DNA of 64,000 nt. It comes from JAWKHR01 sp041394725 (GTDB lineage: Bacteria > Acidobacteriota > Vicinamibacteria > Vicinamibacterales > SCN-69-37). Of this stretch, positions 8,846-16,669 are shown piece by piece (the first letter of the stretch is position 1; every line of letters starts with the position of its first letter). The DNA lies in NCBI GenBank assembly GCA_041394725.1, contig JAWKHR010000021.1:1-64000 (forward strand), written 5' to 3'. The translations under genes and the position numbers were made by a program. The notes beneath the pieces were generated by a model that did no database searches, was not told the origin of the DNA, and saw only the letters and a program-made list of their open reading frames with translations.

Positions 8846-9496
8846 TCACGCGGGGATGAACGGACCGAGCCGGGGCAGCAGCGTCCGGACGAACGCGAGG
8901 CCGACGGCTTCCGCACGGGCCTCGGCGTCCGGGTCGTTCCCGATGGGGACGATGACGCGCACGATGGCGCCGTCGGTGCGGTTCAGGCGCACCGCGTCGG
9001 TGACGAGCTGGATCTTGCCCCAGTACTCGCTCGCGACCAGCCGGCCATGGCTCTGGTACCAATAGAGGACCAGCTGCCGATCGAGGCCCTTCTGGATCAC
9101 GATGCGGTTCACGTCGCCGCCCGGCAGGCCGTCGGCGGCGGGCATCGCCAGGCGCGACTGCGACACGGGCTCCCAGCCCGCGCCGGGCAGGCAGTTCAGC
9201 GGGGAGTGCATCGTGTCGCCCGTGCGCTGGCTGGCCCAGTAGCCGATGAACAGGCCGATCGAGGCGCGGTCGGGCCGGACGTAGGCGCGGGTCAGATAGT
9301 CGTCGGCGCCGAGCACGCGCTCGACGTCCTCGCTGAAGCGCGGCTGCGCCACGCCCTGCCAGTCCTCGATCGTCATCGGGAACAGGGCAAAGGCCGTGCG
9401 CGGCAGCGCGGGTTCGGGCCGATCCGCGCGCAGCACGCCCGCCCAGGCCATCGCCAGCGCCCCCAGCACGATCGCCACCCGAAGTCGCAGGCTCAC
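8846..9496 (-). CDS. epsI: EpsI-like exosortase-associated protein
   Basis: This 216-residue protein has an N-terminal hydrophobic segment (VAIVLGALAMAWAGVL) and then a periplasmic domain. The diagnostic block is MHSPLNCLPGAGWEPVSQSR with its conserved Cys, preceded by a tyrosine-rich FIGYWASQRTGDT stretch and followed by VLYWYQSHGRLVASEY. EpsI domains are either fused to the C-terminus of exosortases or encoded next to them, as here. I chose the GTG start at 9496 because it overlaps the exosortase stop as GTGA. Its biochemical role is unsettled. Co-occurrence with EpsH/XrtA suggests a part in exopolysaccharide export or protein sorting. Confidence 0.9.
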   Translation of the reverse strand: MSLRLRVAIVLGALAMAWAGVLRADRPEPALPRTAFALFPMTIEDWQGVAQPRFSEDVERVLGADDYLTRAYVRPDRASIGLFIGYWASQRTGDTMHSPLNCLPGAGWEPVSQSRLAMPAADGLPGGDVNRIVIQKGLDRQLVLYWYQSHGRLVASEYWGKIQLVTDAVRLNRTDGAIVRVIVPIGNDPDAEARAEAVGLAFVRTLLPRLGPFIPA

Positions 9497-10398
9497 GCGC
9501 GTGCCTCCCCGGACGTCGCCGGCCGCGGTGAGAACCGGTGGATGACCTGCTGGACCACCAGCATCAGCGCGAACGCGACGACGAACACGACCCACCCGGA
9601 GAACTCGTGGAAGAACCCCTGCGCGGCGGCCGCGCCGAAGTAGTGGGCCGCGATGCCCGTGCCCGCGACCCGCGCGCCGTTGGCCACGATCGCGATGGGC
9701 ACGGCCGACAGCACGATCGCCGCGCGGACCCAGCCGCGCGGATCCATGAAGTAGCCGTAGATCACGCCGAGCGTGATGAGCGAGACGAGCGACCGGATGC
9801 CGCTGCACGCTTCCGCCACCTCGAGCGTGGTGTTGGCGAGGATGAGGACGTTGCCCTCGCGGAGCACCGGGATGCTCACCGTCGCCATGCAGGCTTGGCC
9901 GAACTTCGACGCGAGCAACTGCAGCGGGAACGCCACCTGATTGAAGATGAGCGACGGGATCGGAATCATCAGGAACAGGAACGCCAGCGGAAAGAGCAGG
10001 ATCCGCAGGTGCCGCCACCCGAACAGGAACAACACGATTCCGGCGAGCGCGCCGACGAAGGACACGCGCGTCACGAAGAGCTCCGCGCCGAGCAGGCCCG
10101 CCAGGAGCAGCATCAGGCTGCCGGCCAGGACCAGCAGGCCGAGCCACGACGGGTGACGCTCCGCGACGCGCAGGCGGTCCCGGCGTTCCCACGCGAAGTA
10201 CGCCGCGAGCGGCGGGATCAGGAAGCCGTGCGAGTAGTTGCCGTCCGACCACCAGGCTTCGACCAGCCAGACCAGGGGCTTCCAGTAGACGACCACCAGC
10301 CCGGCAGCGACCAGGACGGCGCCCGCGATCGCGCGCGAGCGGCCGGCCTCCAGCCGGGCAGTCACGGGCACGGGGGTGGCGGCAGTGCCGGTGGACAT
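9493..10398 (-). CDS. xrtA: Exosortase A
   Basis: This 301-residue integral membrane protein has about eight hydrophobic segments. The three exosortase catalytic blocks are visible: EACSGIRSLVSL with the nucleophilic Cys, IVANGARVAGTG with the Arg, and GFFHEFSGWVVF with the His. It starts at the ATG at 10398. Exosortases are thought to cleave PEP-CTERM sorting signals and transfer exported proteins to a cell-surface acceptor. The gene is followed by epsI and a PrsT-like gene and sits in an EPS locus, the usual setting of XrtA. No protein with a C-terminal PEP motif, TM segment and Arg cluster is encoded in this window, so its substrates must lie elsewhere. Confidence 0.94.
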   Translation of the reverse strand: MSTGTAATPVPVTARLEAGRSRAIAGAVLVAAGLVVVYWKPLVWLVEAWWSDGNYSHGFLIPPLAAYFAWERRDRLRVAERHPSWLGLLVLAGSLMLLLAGLLGAELFVTRVSFVGALAGIVLFLFGWRHLRILLFPLAFLFLMIPIPSLIFNQVAFPLQLLASKFGQACMATVSIPVLREGNVLILANTTLEVAEACSGIRSLVSLITLGVIYGYFMDPRGWVRAAIVLSAVPIAIVANGARVAGTGIAAHYFGAAAAQGFFHEFSGWVVFVVAFALMLVVQQVIHRFSPRPATSGEARA

Positions 10399-10547
10399 CC
10401 TGGCGAGATACCTAGCAAAGTCCGGCCCGACTCAGGGGTGGACCGGACGTCCACGCAAGTCGTTGACAACAAAGACTTCGGACGGTCGAGATCGGCGTGT
10501 TACGGGGGCAGGGGAACAAAAGTCTGCTCCCGCCGCCACATAAGTCG
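10399..10547. other. Intergenic region upstream of xrtA
   Basis: About 150 bp separates the TIGR03790-type gene from xrtA on the same strand. It is less GC-rich than its surroundings and probably holds the promoter of the xrtA-epsI-prsT run. On the minus strand TTGACTTGACGAC lies near 10546 and TTGTCAACGACTTGC near 10470, but no properly spaced -10 is convincing. GTTGACAACA and TTGTCAACG show partial dyad symmetry. Confidence 0.3.
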
Positions 10548-12449
10548 TCAAGTCAACCTATCGGCCGGAGTCCGGCCGCCGCCAATCTCGCGTCGCAGTC
10601 GGATCACGATTTCCCGCGATTTCACGGTCGGATCCCTTGCCTCGGCCGTGTCGAGCGCCCGGCGCGCCTTCACGAGATCGCCCAGCGCCGCGCTGACCAC
10701 GGCCGAATGCACGAGCGCCTCCACGTGCGTCGGGGCCAGGCGCAACGCGCGGTCCAGATGGGCCGCCGCCTCGTCGTTGCGGCCGGCCAGGTGTTCGACC
10801 CACCCCAGGGTGTCGAGCGTGTCGGGCGTCGGCGCCGCGGCGACGGCGCGCTGGGCGAACCCCAGGGCCTCGCTGACGTCGCCGCCGTGTTCGGCCAGCG
10901 CGAACGCGAGGTTGTTGAGCGCGACCACGTTGGACGGCTCCAGCCCGACGACCTGGCGGTACAGGGTGATGGCCCGGTCGTACTCGCCCTCCTGCTCGCG
11001 CAGCGTCGCCAGCAGCAGCGCCTCGCTCGTCAGCCGTGGCTCGAGCGAGACCAGGCGTTCGAGCACGGCGGCCATGTCGTCGGTCTGGCCGGTCGCCCGC
11101 ATCCCGCGCGCCCGCAGCTCGAGCCGGAGCGCCTCCGTGTTGAATCGCGTGCCGGCCTGCAGGTCGAGCCAGCGGCGCGTGAAGATCGGCGGCGCGGCCG
11201 AGTCGGGATCGAGGCCGGCCTCGTACAGCTCCGACGGCGGCACGATCCGATCGCGGAACGGCGCGCACAGCGGGTCGCCCAGCACGATCGTCTGCCAGCT
11301 CAGGAACGGCATGGCCGTGTAGTAGGCCTCCGCCAGGTTCAGGCCCCGGAGATAGGCCGGGAAGAGAATCTGCGGCCGGATGATGGCGTCGAGAAACGGC
11401 TCGGCGACGTGCGCGGAGAGGCCGGTGATGCCGTCGTGGATCAGGTCGCCCGCCAGCGACTGACCGCCGGTCGGCACCGTCAGCGTGGGCGCCAGGGTCC
11501 AGTCGTCGGGCGGCGCCGTGAACGTACGGCCGTCGGTGCTGACGAACAGGCCGCCGATGGCGCCCGGCGCGAACGTGAGGCCGAGATGGCGGAGCTGGTT
11601 GGCCGGGTCGTTCGACCCCCACGAGTAGTAGCCCAGAACCGGGTCCGTGACCGCCGCGCGCGCCGGCGTCTGGTCCAGCGTGATGCGGTCCCGCGCGCCT
11701 TCCGCCTCGAGACGGTCTGACGTCGTCTCGAGCCACAGATCACCGCCGCGATCGCCGGGGATGCCCCGCTGATCGAGCACGATGCGTCCCGCGGTCGTCG
11801 GCGAGAGCCCGCGATCGATCAGGCCGCGGACGTCGGCGACGCTGTACCCGTCGAGCCGGGTCACGAGATACAGATCCGACGTCGTCCGGGCGACCGGTCT
11901 CGCCTCGTCGACCGGCCGATCGCCCAGGAACAGCGGGTTGTCCACCCGGCCCAGGATCGGATCGTCGCGGCCGAGCATCCGCCGGTAGAGCAGCGTCAGC
12001 TCGGAGTCCACCGACGCCATGGTGCCGTCGAGGCCGGCCGACCCCTCGATGCGCAGCGGGACGTCCTTCGTCAGGACGATGTAGAGCACCTGGTCCTGCA
12101 GGCGCTGGGTCCAGAGGTGGCGCGCGATCGGCGCCTGGATCGTGCGCTCGAAGTCCGCGCGGGAAATCTGGTCGGTGACCGGCGCGGAAATGCGCACGAA
12201 GTTGACGTCGGGCACCTGCCGCACCCGCGCGTAGTAGACCCCGATCTCGACCGACGCCTGGCTCGCCGCGTTGACGACGACCAGGACGTTCGCGCCCGAT
12301 TGCGCTCCGGCGGGAGCGGCCCACGCCAGCGCCAGCCCGAGGGCCAGCGCCGCCACGGGAACCCGGACGCACGAACGCCCGGCCGGACGGCGGCTGACAG
12401 TCACTCTGTCAGGATACCGCGCGCCCGGCCGGGCGTCCTGCCCCCTCAT
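10548..12449 (-). CDS. TIGR03790-type secreted protein with C-terminal TPR repeats
   Basis: The reading frame allows 633 residues from 12449. A GTG at 12404 would give 618 and put the signal peptide (VRVPVAALALGLALAWAAPAGAQS) closer to the N-terminus, which I think more likely. After export the first about 370 residues match the TIGR03790-type domain: NVLVVVNAASQASVEIGVYYARVR, YIVLTKDVPLRIEG, VLGYYSWGSND and FLSWQTIVLGDPL. The remaining about 230 residues are TPR-like (YRQVVGLEPSNVVALNNLAFAL, LGWVEHLAGRNDEAAAHLDR). Function is unknown. The TPR half resembles the nearby PrsT-like protein. It follows the Cys-repeat protein by about 15 bp and is probably cotranscribed with it. Confidence 0.75.
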   Translation of the reverse strand: MRGQDARPGARYPDRVTVSRRPAGRSCVRVPVAALALGLALAWAAPAGAQSGANVLVVVNAASQASVEIGVYYARVRQVPDVNFVRISAPVTDQISRADFERTIQAPIARHLWTQRLQDQVLYIVLTKDVPLRIEGSAGLDGTMASVDSELTLLYRRMLGRDDPILGRVDNPLFLGDRPVDEARPVARTTSDLYLVTRLDGYSVADVRGLIDRGLSPTTAGRIVLDQRGIPGDRGGDLWLETTSDRLEAEGARDRITLDQTPARAAVTDPVLGYYSWGSNDPANQLRHLGLTFAPGAIGGLFVSTDGRTFTAPPDDWTLAPTLTVPTGGQSLAGDLIHDGITGLSAHVAEPFLDAIIRPQILFPAYLRGLNLAEAYYTAMPFLSWQTIVLGDPLCAPFRDRIVPPSELYEAGLDPDSAAPPIFTRRWLDLQAGTRFNTEALRLELRARGMRATGQTDDMAAVLERLVSLEPRLTSEALLLATLREQEGEYDRAITLYRQVVGLEPSNVVALNNLAFALAEHGGDVSEALGFAQRAVAAAPTPDTLDTLGWVEHLAGRNDEAAAHLDRALRLAPTHVEALVHSAVVSAALGDLVKARRALDTAEARDPTVKSREIVIRLRREIGGGRTPADRLT

Positions 12450-12464
12450 CCCGGCGGATGGGCC

Positions 12465-14090
12465 CTAGGGAATCGACAGGGCCGACATGGTCAGGATCTG
12501 GATGGCCTGACCGAAGAACGACGAGCTGCCGCTCAGCGTTCCCGTGAACGCCACGTGCAGGCCGGACTGCCGGAAGCTCGTGTGCAGCCCGCCCACCGGC
12601 ACGTAGTACTTGCCGTCGGTGTCGGACTGGATGAACCAGACTCCGAACACGTTCCGGACCACGCCGGTGGTGGTGATCGTGTCACCGCCGTTCGTGGTTC
12701 CACCGCCCGGATTGGTCGGCGTCGTCGTGCCGCCGCCGGGAATCGTCATGCCGGGCGGCAGCCAGCCCCCCTGGTAGCAGGTGCCGCCGCCGAGCGCGGT
12801 GAACGGATCCGGCGTCGCGCAGCCTGACGGCGAGCTCGGCGTCGATGGCGTGGACGGCGTCGAGGGCGTCGCCGGCGTCGCGCCGCTGGGCGGCGGAATG
12901 CCGGGCGGGAGCCAGCCGCCCGCGTAGCAGGTGCCGCCGCCGAGCGCGGTGAACGGATCCGGCGTCGCGCAGCCGCCGGACGTCGGCGTGGACGGCGTGG
13001 ACGGGATCGACGGGGTCGACGGCGTGCTCGGTGTCGACGGGGTCGTCACGACGTTGCTGCCGGGAATCGCCATGCCGGGCGGGAGCCAGCCCCCCGCGTA
13101 GCAGGTGCCGCCGCCGAGCGCGGTGAACGGATCCGGCGTGGTGCAGCCGCCGGCCTGCGAACTCGGCGTCGAAGGTGTCGACGGCGTGGACGGCGTGGAC
13201 GGCGTGCTCGGCGTGCTCGGCGTCGAGGGCGTCGTGCCGGGCGGATTGATGCCGGGCGGGAGCCAGCCCCCCGCGTAGCACGTCCCGCCGCCGAGTACCA
13301 CGAACGGATCGGGCGTCGTGCACGCGTTCGGATTCGTCGGTGTCGTCGGCGTGCTGGGTGTCGTCGGCGGCGGAGTGGTCGGCGGTGGTGTCGTCGGCGG
13401 TGGCGTCGTCGGCGGGGGTGGCGTCGTGGTCGCCGCCGGCGTGGCGAACGTGAAGTCGCCCGACGTCGCGATCTCGCCGCCCGTGCCCTGCGACCGGACG
13501 CGGAAGTGATACGTCCTGGACGCGGTCAGGCCGCTCAGTGTGATGCTGTGCGCCGTCACGAAGCTCGACGCCACGGCGCTGCTGCTGCCGTAGCCGCTCG
13601 TCAGACCGTAGTCGACCTGGCCCGTGGACGCATGCAGCGTCTGCCAGGTAATCACGGCCGACGAGGACGTGATTGAGCCGGCCGCGACGTTCGAGATCTC
13701 GACGCCCGCGTTCTGGACGTGGACGATGATGGGCGACGTGTAGACCGGCGTGCCCACGCTGTCGTGCCCGACCGCCGCCAGGGTGTAGCTGCCGTCGGGC
13801 ACGCCGGACGTGTCCCACGCGCGCTGGCACGCGCCGCTGGTGATGGCGCTCCCGAGGTTGCCGCCGCTCACCTGAAACTGGAGATCGCTCAGGCCGGGCG
13901 CGTCGGCCCAGGCCGTCAGCGTGACGGAACCCGACACCACGGCGCCGTTACTGGGCGCCGTCAGAAAGAGGCCGGGTAGGAGGGAACCCGCATGGACGGC
14001 CGGCATCGCTGCCATGACCGTGAAGCCAACAACAATTCCTGCGAGGGGGTAGACAACCTCCCGCCACACACGAGGACTCCTCAACCGCAT
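12465..14090 (-). CDS. Secreted modular protein: Ig-like, fibronectin III and four Cys-bearing WLPPG repeats
   Basis: I place the start at the ATG at 14090 (541 residues), with AGGTGA about six bases upstream. A signal peptide follows (VVYPLAGIVVGFTVMAAMPAVHA). Next come an Ig-like domain (FLTAPSNGAVVSGSVTLTAWA), a fibronectin III-like domain (VEISNVAAGSITSSSAVITW to TYHFRVRS), and a Pro/Thr linker of PPPTT units. Then come four copies of a 24-residue module of the form C-x-TPDPF-x2-LGGGTCY-x-GGWLPPG, joined by TPS-rich spacers of uneven length. The C-terminal about 85 residues (GVVRNVFGVWFIQSDTDGKYY) form a small beta domain, perhaps OB-like. There is no PEP-CTERM or LPXTG tail. It is likely a cell-surface or matrix protein; its partner is unknown. 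Confidence 0.8.
   Translation of the reverse strand: MRLRSPRVWREVVYPLAGIVVGFTVMAAMPAVHAGSLLPGLFLTAPSNGAVVSGSVTLTAWADAPGLSDLQFQVSGGNLGSAITSGACQRAWDTSGVPDGSYTLAAVGHDSVGTPVYTSPIIVHVQNAGVEISNVAAGSITSSSAVITWQTLHASTGQVDYGLTSGYGSSSAVASSFVTAHSITLSGLTASRTYHFRVRSQGTGGEIATSGDFTFATPAATTTPPPPTTPPPTTPPPTTPPPTTPSTPTTPTNPNACTTPDPFVVLGGGTCYAGGWLPPGINPPGTTPSTPSTPSTPSTPSTPSTPSTPSSQAGGCTTPDPFTALGGGTCYAGGWLPPGMAIPGSNVVTTPSTPSTPSTPSIPSTPSTPTSGGCATPDPFTALGGGTCYAGGWLPPGIPPPSGATPATPSTPSTPSTPSSPSGCATPDPFTALGGGTCYQGGWLPPGMTIPGGGTTTPTNPGGGTTNGGDTITTTGVVRNVFGVWFIQSDTDGKYYVPVGGLHTSFRQSGLHVAFTGTLSGSSSFFGQAIQILTMSALSIP
12750..13322 (-). repeat. Four imperfect copies of a 72-bp coding repeat (Cys/WLPPG module)
   Basis: Copies lie at 12750-12821, 12900-12971, 13074-13145 and 13251-13322. 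Each encodes 24 residues with two Cys 14 residues apart, an invariant TPDPF, LGGGTCY and GGWLPPG. They are separated by low-complexity TPS codon repeats that vary in length, so unequal recombination probably changes spacer length. The DNA of the modules is more conserved than that of the rest of the gene. Confidence 0.85.
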
Positions 14091-14435
14091 GCCGTTCACC
14101 TGTTCTGGTCTTGAGGGGCGACCCCGCCCAGGGGATGAAATCCCCCTGGAAAGAGAACACCTTTCTGTTTCGCGGGAGGGCGCAGGAAGAGTACCAGAGT
14201 TTGTGCAAAAGTGTGCAACAAAATAACGCACGTGGACGCAACGTGTTAGCGACGCCCGGCGCCGCGGGCCGGCGTCAGTGCGCTAAGACGCGATTACCGT
14301 TTTGGTTGCGGGCGTGCAGGTCTGTCGGTGGCGGGAGGCGACGAAGGCGGCGACGACGATCGAGCTCGCGAATGTACAGTCCATGGCCTCGGCGGGCTCG
14401 AGGCCGCCGGAGCACCCGAACCTCTCCGTCGCCGT
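14091..14435. other. Leader and promoter region of the secreted Cys-repeat gene
   Basis: This 345-bp stretch holds no convincing gene. Next to the downstream gene it has AGGTGA as ribosome binding site and a small hairpin, GGGGAT-GAA-ATCCCC, at 14131-14145 within the leader. An AT-richer tract at 14198-14225 carries the repeat TTGCACA-CTT-TTGCACA on the minus strand. The rest, up to 14435, shows no feature I can name. Confidence 0.4.
14181..14197 (-). promoter_or_regulatory. Candidate sigma-54 (-24/-12) promoter
   Basis: The minus strand reads CTGGTACTCTTCCTGCG, with GG and GC separated by exactly 10 bases as in -24/-12 promoters. TGGTAC matches TGGCAC at five of six positions and CTGC partly matches TTGC. 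Transcription would begin near 14170 and give an 80-base leader. PEP-CTERM/exosortase loci are known to use RpoN with the PrsK/PrsR pair, which makes a sigma-54 site plausible. A single match of this quality can occur by chance. Confidence 0.35.
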
Positions 14436-14804
14436 TCAGCGATTGAACGACGTCAGATCCATCCCCGGACGATGCCCCGACGACGGTTCGGTCGCGGGCA
14501 TGGCGGGCCGGTCGGCACTGCTGTGCTGGTAGACCTGGGCATCAGTCGTGTCGATGCGGAGCATGTAGGCGATGGGGAGCAGGTCGAGGATCCCTGCCAG
14601 TGCGCGGAGCACTGCCGGCGCGAGCATGTTCTCGTCGTCGGGCGTCAGGGACGAAGTGAATCGGATGTTCACATCTGCTGACTCAGCAATCCACGTTCCC
14701 GCCGTTTTTCTTAGGAATTTTGCATAAATTACGAATTTGTCATCCGTCCGGCAGACACTTATCCGTACCGGACCGGAACTCTGGCCATTTTCCTGGACGA
14801 CCAC
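14436..14804 (-). CDS. Hypothetical protein with atypical codon use
   Basis: I do not recognise this gene. From a GTG at 14804 it encodes 122 residues. The frame is open further upstream, but that part is low-complexity and GC-rich. The core DDKFVIYAKFLRKTAGTW, DVNIRFTSSLTPDDENML and LRALAGILDLLPIAYMLRID looks like a folded alpha/beta protein rather than a shadow frame. Codons here include aaa, att, tat, gta and aga, which neighbouring genes avoid, so the gene may have been acquired. The tail (SADRPAMPATEPSSGHRPG) is probably disordered. It lies head to head with the M23 peptidase gene, 47 bp apart. The start codon is uncertain. Confidence 0.45.
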   Translation of the reverse strand: MVVQENGQSSGPVRISVCRTDDKFVIYAKFLRKTAGTWIAESADVNIRFTSSLTPDDENMLAPAVLRALAGILDLLPIAYMLRIDTTDAQVYQHSSADRPAMPATEPSSGHRPGMDLTSFNR

Positions 14805-14851
14805 CGCCCGGCGGGCGGGGGTGGGCGAATGCCCTGCGGCAGAATAGGCGC

Positions 14852-16198
14852 ATGCGACGGGGTGCCGTCTGGATCCTCCTTCTCGCTGGCGTGGCCTGCG
14901 GTCCACCCCCCGAACCGCCGCGGCCGGCGCTCACCGCGGCGCCGACACACGCCCGCTACGCGGCGGCGATCTCGGAGTTCGGCCTGGACAAGACGGCCCT
15001 GGGACAGGACTGGCTGCGCGCGGCGAACCAGGCCCTCGCCGCGCCGACTCCGGCGGCGCTGCCCTTCCACGAGAGCGGCTACCTGGCGCCCGAGCGGCCC
15101 GAAGCCGTCGGATACGCCTTCGAGCTGCGGCGCGGCCGGCGCCTCGTGGTCGACGTCACGTTCGAGGCCGCGGTCCGGGGCGCCCGGCTCTACGTCGATC
15201 TCTTCGAAGCGCGCGAGGGCGAGGCGCCCCGCCTGGTTGGCGGCGCCGAACCCGGCGCGTGGTCCTTCACCTACGAGGCGCGGCGCGACGGGCGCCACAT
15301 CCTCCGCGTGCAGCCGGAGCTGCTGCGCGGGGGCCGGTACACCGTGGCGCAACGGACCGAGGCATCGCTCGGCTTTCCGGTCGACGGCCGATCGCTCCAC
15401 GCCGTGCAGAGCGGCTTCGGCGCGCCGAGGGACGGCGGCCGGCGCGATCACCACGGCGTGGACATCTTCGCGCCGCGCGGCACGCCGGTCGTGGCCGCCG
15501 TCGACGGCGTCGTGCGCCTGGACTCGACGCCGATTGGCGGCCAGGTCATCTGGCTCGCCGAGCCGGGCCGCCGCCGGCGGCTGTACTACGCGCACCTGAA
15601 CGACTGGGCCGTGACGAGCGGGGCGGCGGTCACCGCCGGCCAGGTCATCGGCTACGTGGGCAACACCGGTAACGCCCGCACCACGCCGCCGCACCTGCAC
15701 TTCGGCGTCTATGATCGCGGTCCGGTCGATCCGGTGCCGTACCTCGTGGCCGACGACCGCCTCCCGGAGCCCTCCACGCTCGATGCCCGGTGGCTGGACA
15801 GCCGGGGCCGGATTCGCGTGGCCGGGAGTCGACTGGTCGCCTCGGCCGACCGGCGCGCGCCGGACATCGCACGGCTCGACGCCGGCCAGATCGTCGGCGT
15901 GCGCGCGGCAATTGGGTCGTGGCTGCGGGTCGCGCTTCCCGACGGGACGACCGGGTTCGTCGCGGCGCGCGACATCGAGCCCGCCGACACCCCGATTGTC
16001 GCGGCCGCGCTCGCGACCGACGTCGCCGTGCTCGAGCGACCCGAGCCGGGCGCGCCCCGCGTCGACACCCGCCCCGCGACCTCCGAGGTCGAGATCCTCG
16101 GCTGGTCCGCAGGCTTTGCCCTCGTGCGCGCGCCCGCCCTGCCCACAGGCTGGGTGCCCGCCGATCCCCTCGACCTGATCAGTCGATCGTCATTCTGA
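14852..16198 (+). CDS. M23 family metallopeptidase lipoprotein with C-terminal SH3-like domains
   Basis: This 448-residue protein starts at the ATG at 14852. A short lipoprotein signal (VWILLLAGVACGPPPEPP) predicts lipidation at about Cys17. Residues about 60-170 form a beta-rich domain with no name I can give (YAFELRRGRRLVVDVTFEA). The LytM/M23 domain follows, with the zinc motif HHGVDIFAPRGTPVVA (HxxxD), then YYAHLNDW and PPHLHFGVYDRGPVDP (HxH). All zinc ligands are present, so it should cleave peptidoglycan cross-links. The C-terminus carries two SH3-like segments (AGQIVGVRAAIGSWLRVALPDG and SEVEILGWSAGFALVRAP) that probably bind the wall. It is monocistronic. Confidence 0.9.
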   Translation: MRRGAVWILLLAGVACGPPPEPPRPALTAAPTHARYAAAISEFGLDKTALGQDWLRAANQALAAPTPAALPFHESGYLAPERPEAVGYAFELRRGRRLVVDVTFEAAVRGARLYVDLFEAREGEAPRLVGGAEPGAWSFTYEARRDGRHILRVQPELLRGGRYTVAQRTEASLGFPVDGRSLHAVQSGFGAPRDGGRRDHHGVDIFAPRGTPVVAAVDGVVRLDSTPIGGQVIWLAEPGRRRRLYYAHLNDWAVTSGAAVTAGQVIGYVGNTGNARTTPPHLHFGVYDRGPVDPVPYLVADDRLPEPSTLDARWLDSRGRIRVAGSRLVASADRRAPDIARLDAGQIVGVRAAIGSWLRVALPDGTTGFVAARDIEPADTPIVAAALATDVAVLERPEPGAPRVDTRPATSEVEILGWSAGFALVRAPALPTGWVPADPLDLISRSSF

Positions 16199-16225
16199 TC
16201 GCGCACGGTGCCCGTTTCCGGCCTG

Positions 16226-16273
16226 TTGACGCGGGCGCGTCCGGGAAGATATACAGATCATCTTATTAAGATG
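16226..16273 (+). promoter_or_regulatory. Promoter and overlapping palindromic operator of the padR gene
   Basis: A near-consensus promoter is visible: TTGACG at 16226-16231, an 18-bp spacer and TATACA at 16250-16255. The predicted transcription start falls inside a perfect 15-bp palindrome, CATCTTATTAAGATG, at 16259-16273. A palindrome covering the start site just upstream of a PadR gene is the expected layout of an autorepressor operator. The ribosome binding site GGAGG follows at 16296-16300. Confidence 0.65.
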
Positions 16274-16305
16274 GTCGATACAGTCCCGTTTGCGCGGAGG
16301 TACCC

Positions 16306-16662
16306 GTGACGCCCCGGAGCGCGGCCCGCACGCCGCTGTCCACGATCAGTCTGTACGTCCTGCTCGCCGTCGCCGATGCGCCGCTGCACGGCTACGGCAT
16401 CATCAAGGACGTCGAGCGGCGGACCGACGGCGTCCTGTCTCTCGAGGCCGGGACGCTCTACGCGGCGCTCCGCCGGCTGCAGGACGAAGGCCTGATCCGC
16501 GAGGATGCCCGCGCGCGCCCCGGTGACGACGACCGACGACGCCGGTACTACCGGTTGACCCCGCTCGGGCTCGAGGCACTGCGGCGCGAGTGTGCCCGCC
16601 TGGCCGACTTCCTCCGCGTCGCGCGCGACAAGCGCGTGACGCCGGCGCCGCACGGGAGCTGA
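16306..16662 (+). CDS. PadR family transcriptional regulator
   Basis: This 118-residue winged-helix protein starts at a GTG five bases after GGAGG. LSTISLYVLLAVADAPLHGY, GIIKDVERRTDGVLSLEAGT and LYAALRRLQDEGLIRED are the PadR signature helices and recognition segment. RRRRYYRLTPLGLEALRREC is the wing and dimer helix. PadR repressors next to ADOP-type permeases are common in acidobacteria, and the permease gene begins 8 bp later. The regulator probably represses its own operon through the palindrome at 16259-16273 until it binds a ligand. The ligand is unknown. Confidence 0.9.
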   Translation: MTPRSAARTPLSTISLYVLLAVADAPLHGYGIIKDVERRTDGVLSLEAGTLYAALRRLQDEGLIREDARARPGDDDRRRRYYRLTPLGLEALRRECARLADFLRVARDKRVTPAPHGS

Positions 16663-16669
16663 GCGCCCG

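Noticed and set aside
10400..10440. CGGGCCGGACTTTGCT before xrtA as a sigma-54 promoter
   Set aside because: The GG-N10-GC spacing is right, but transcription would start at or next to the ATG, leaving no room for a ribosome binding site, and the -24 half matches poorly.
12700..13430. The TPS-codon tract read as a CRISPR-like array
   Set aside because: Units vary in length, lie in frame inside a secreted protein and have no spacers of uniform size. There are no cas genes.
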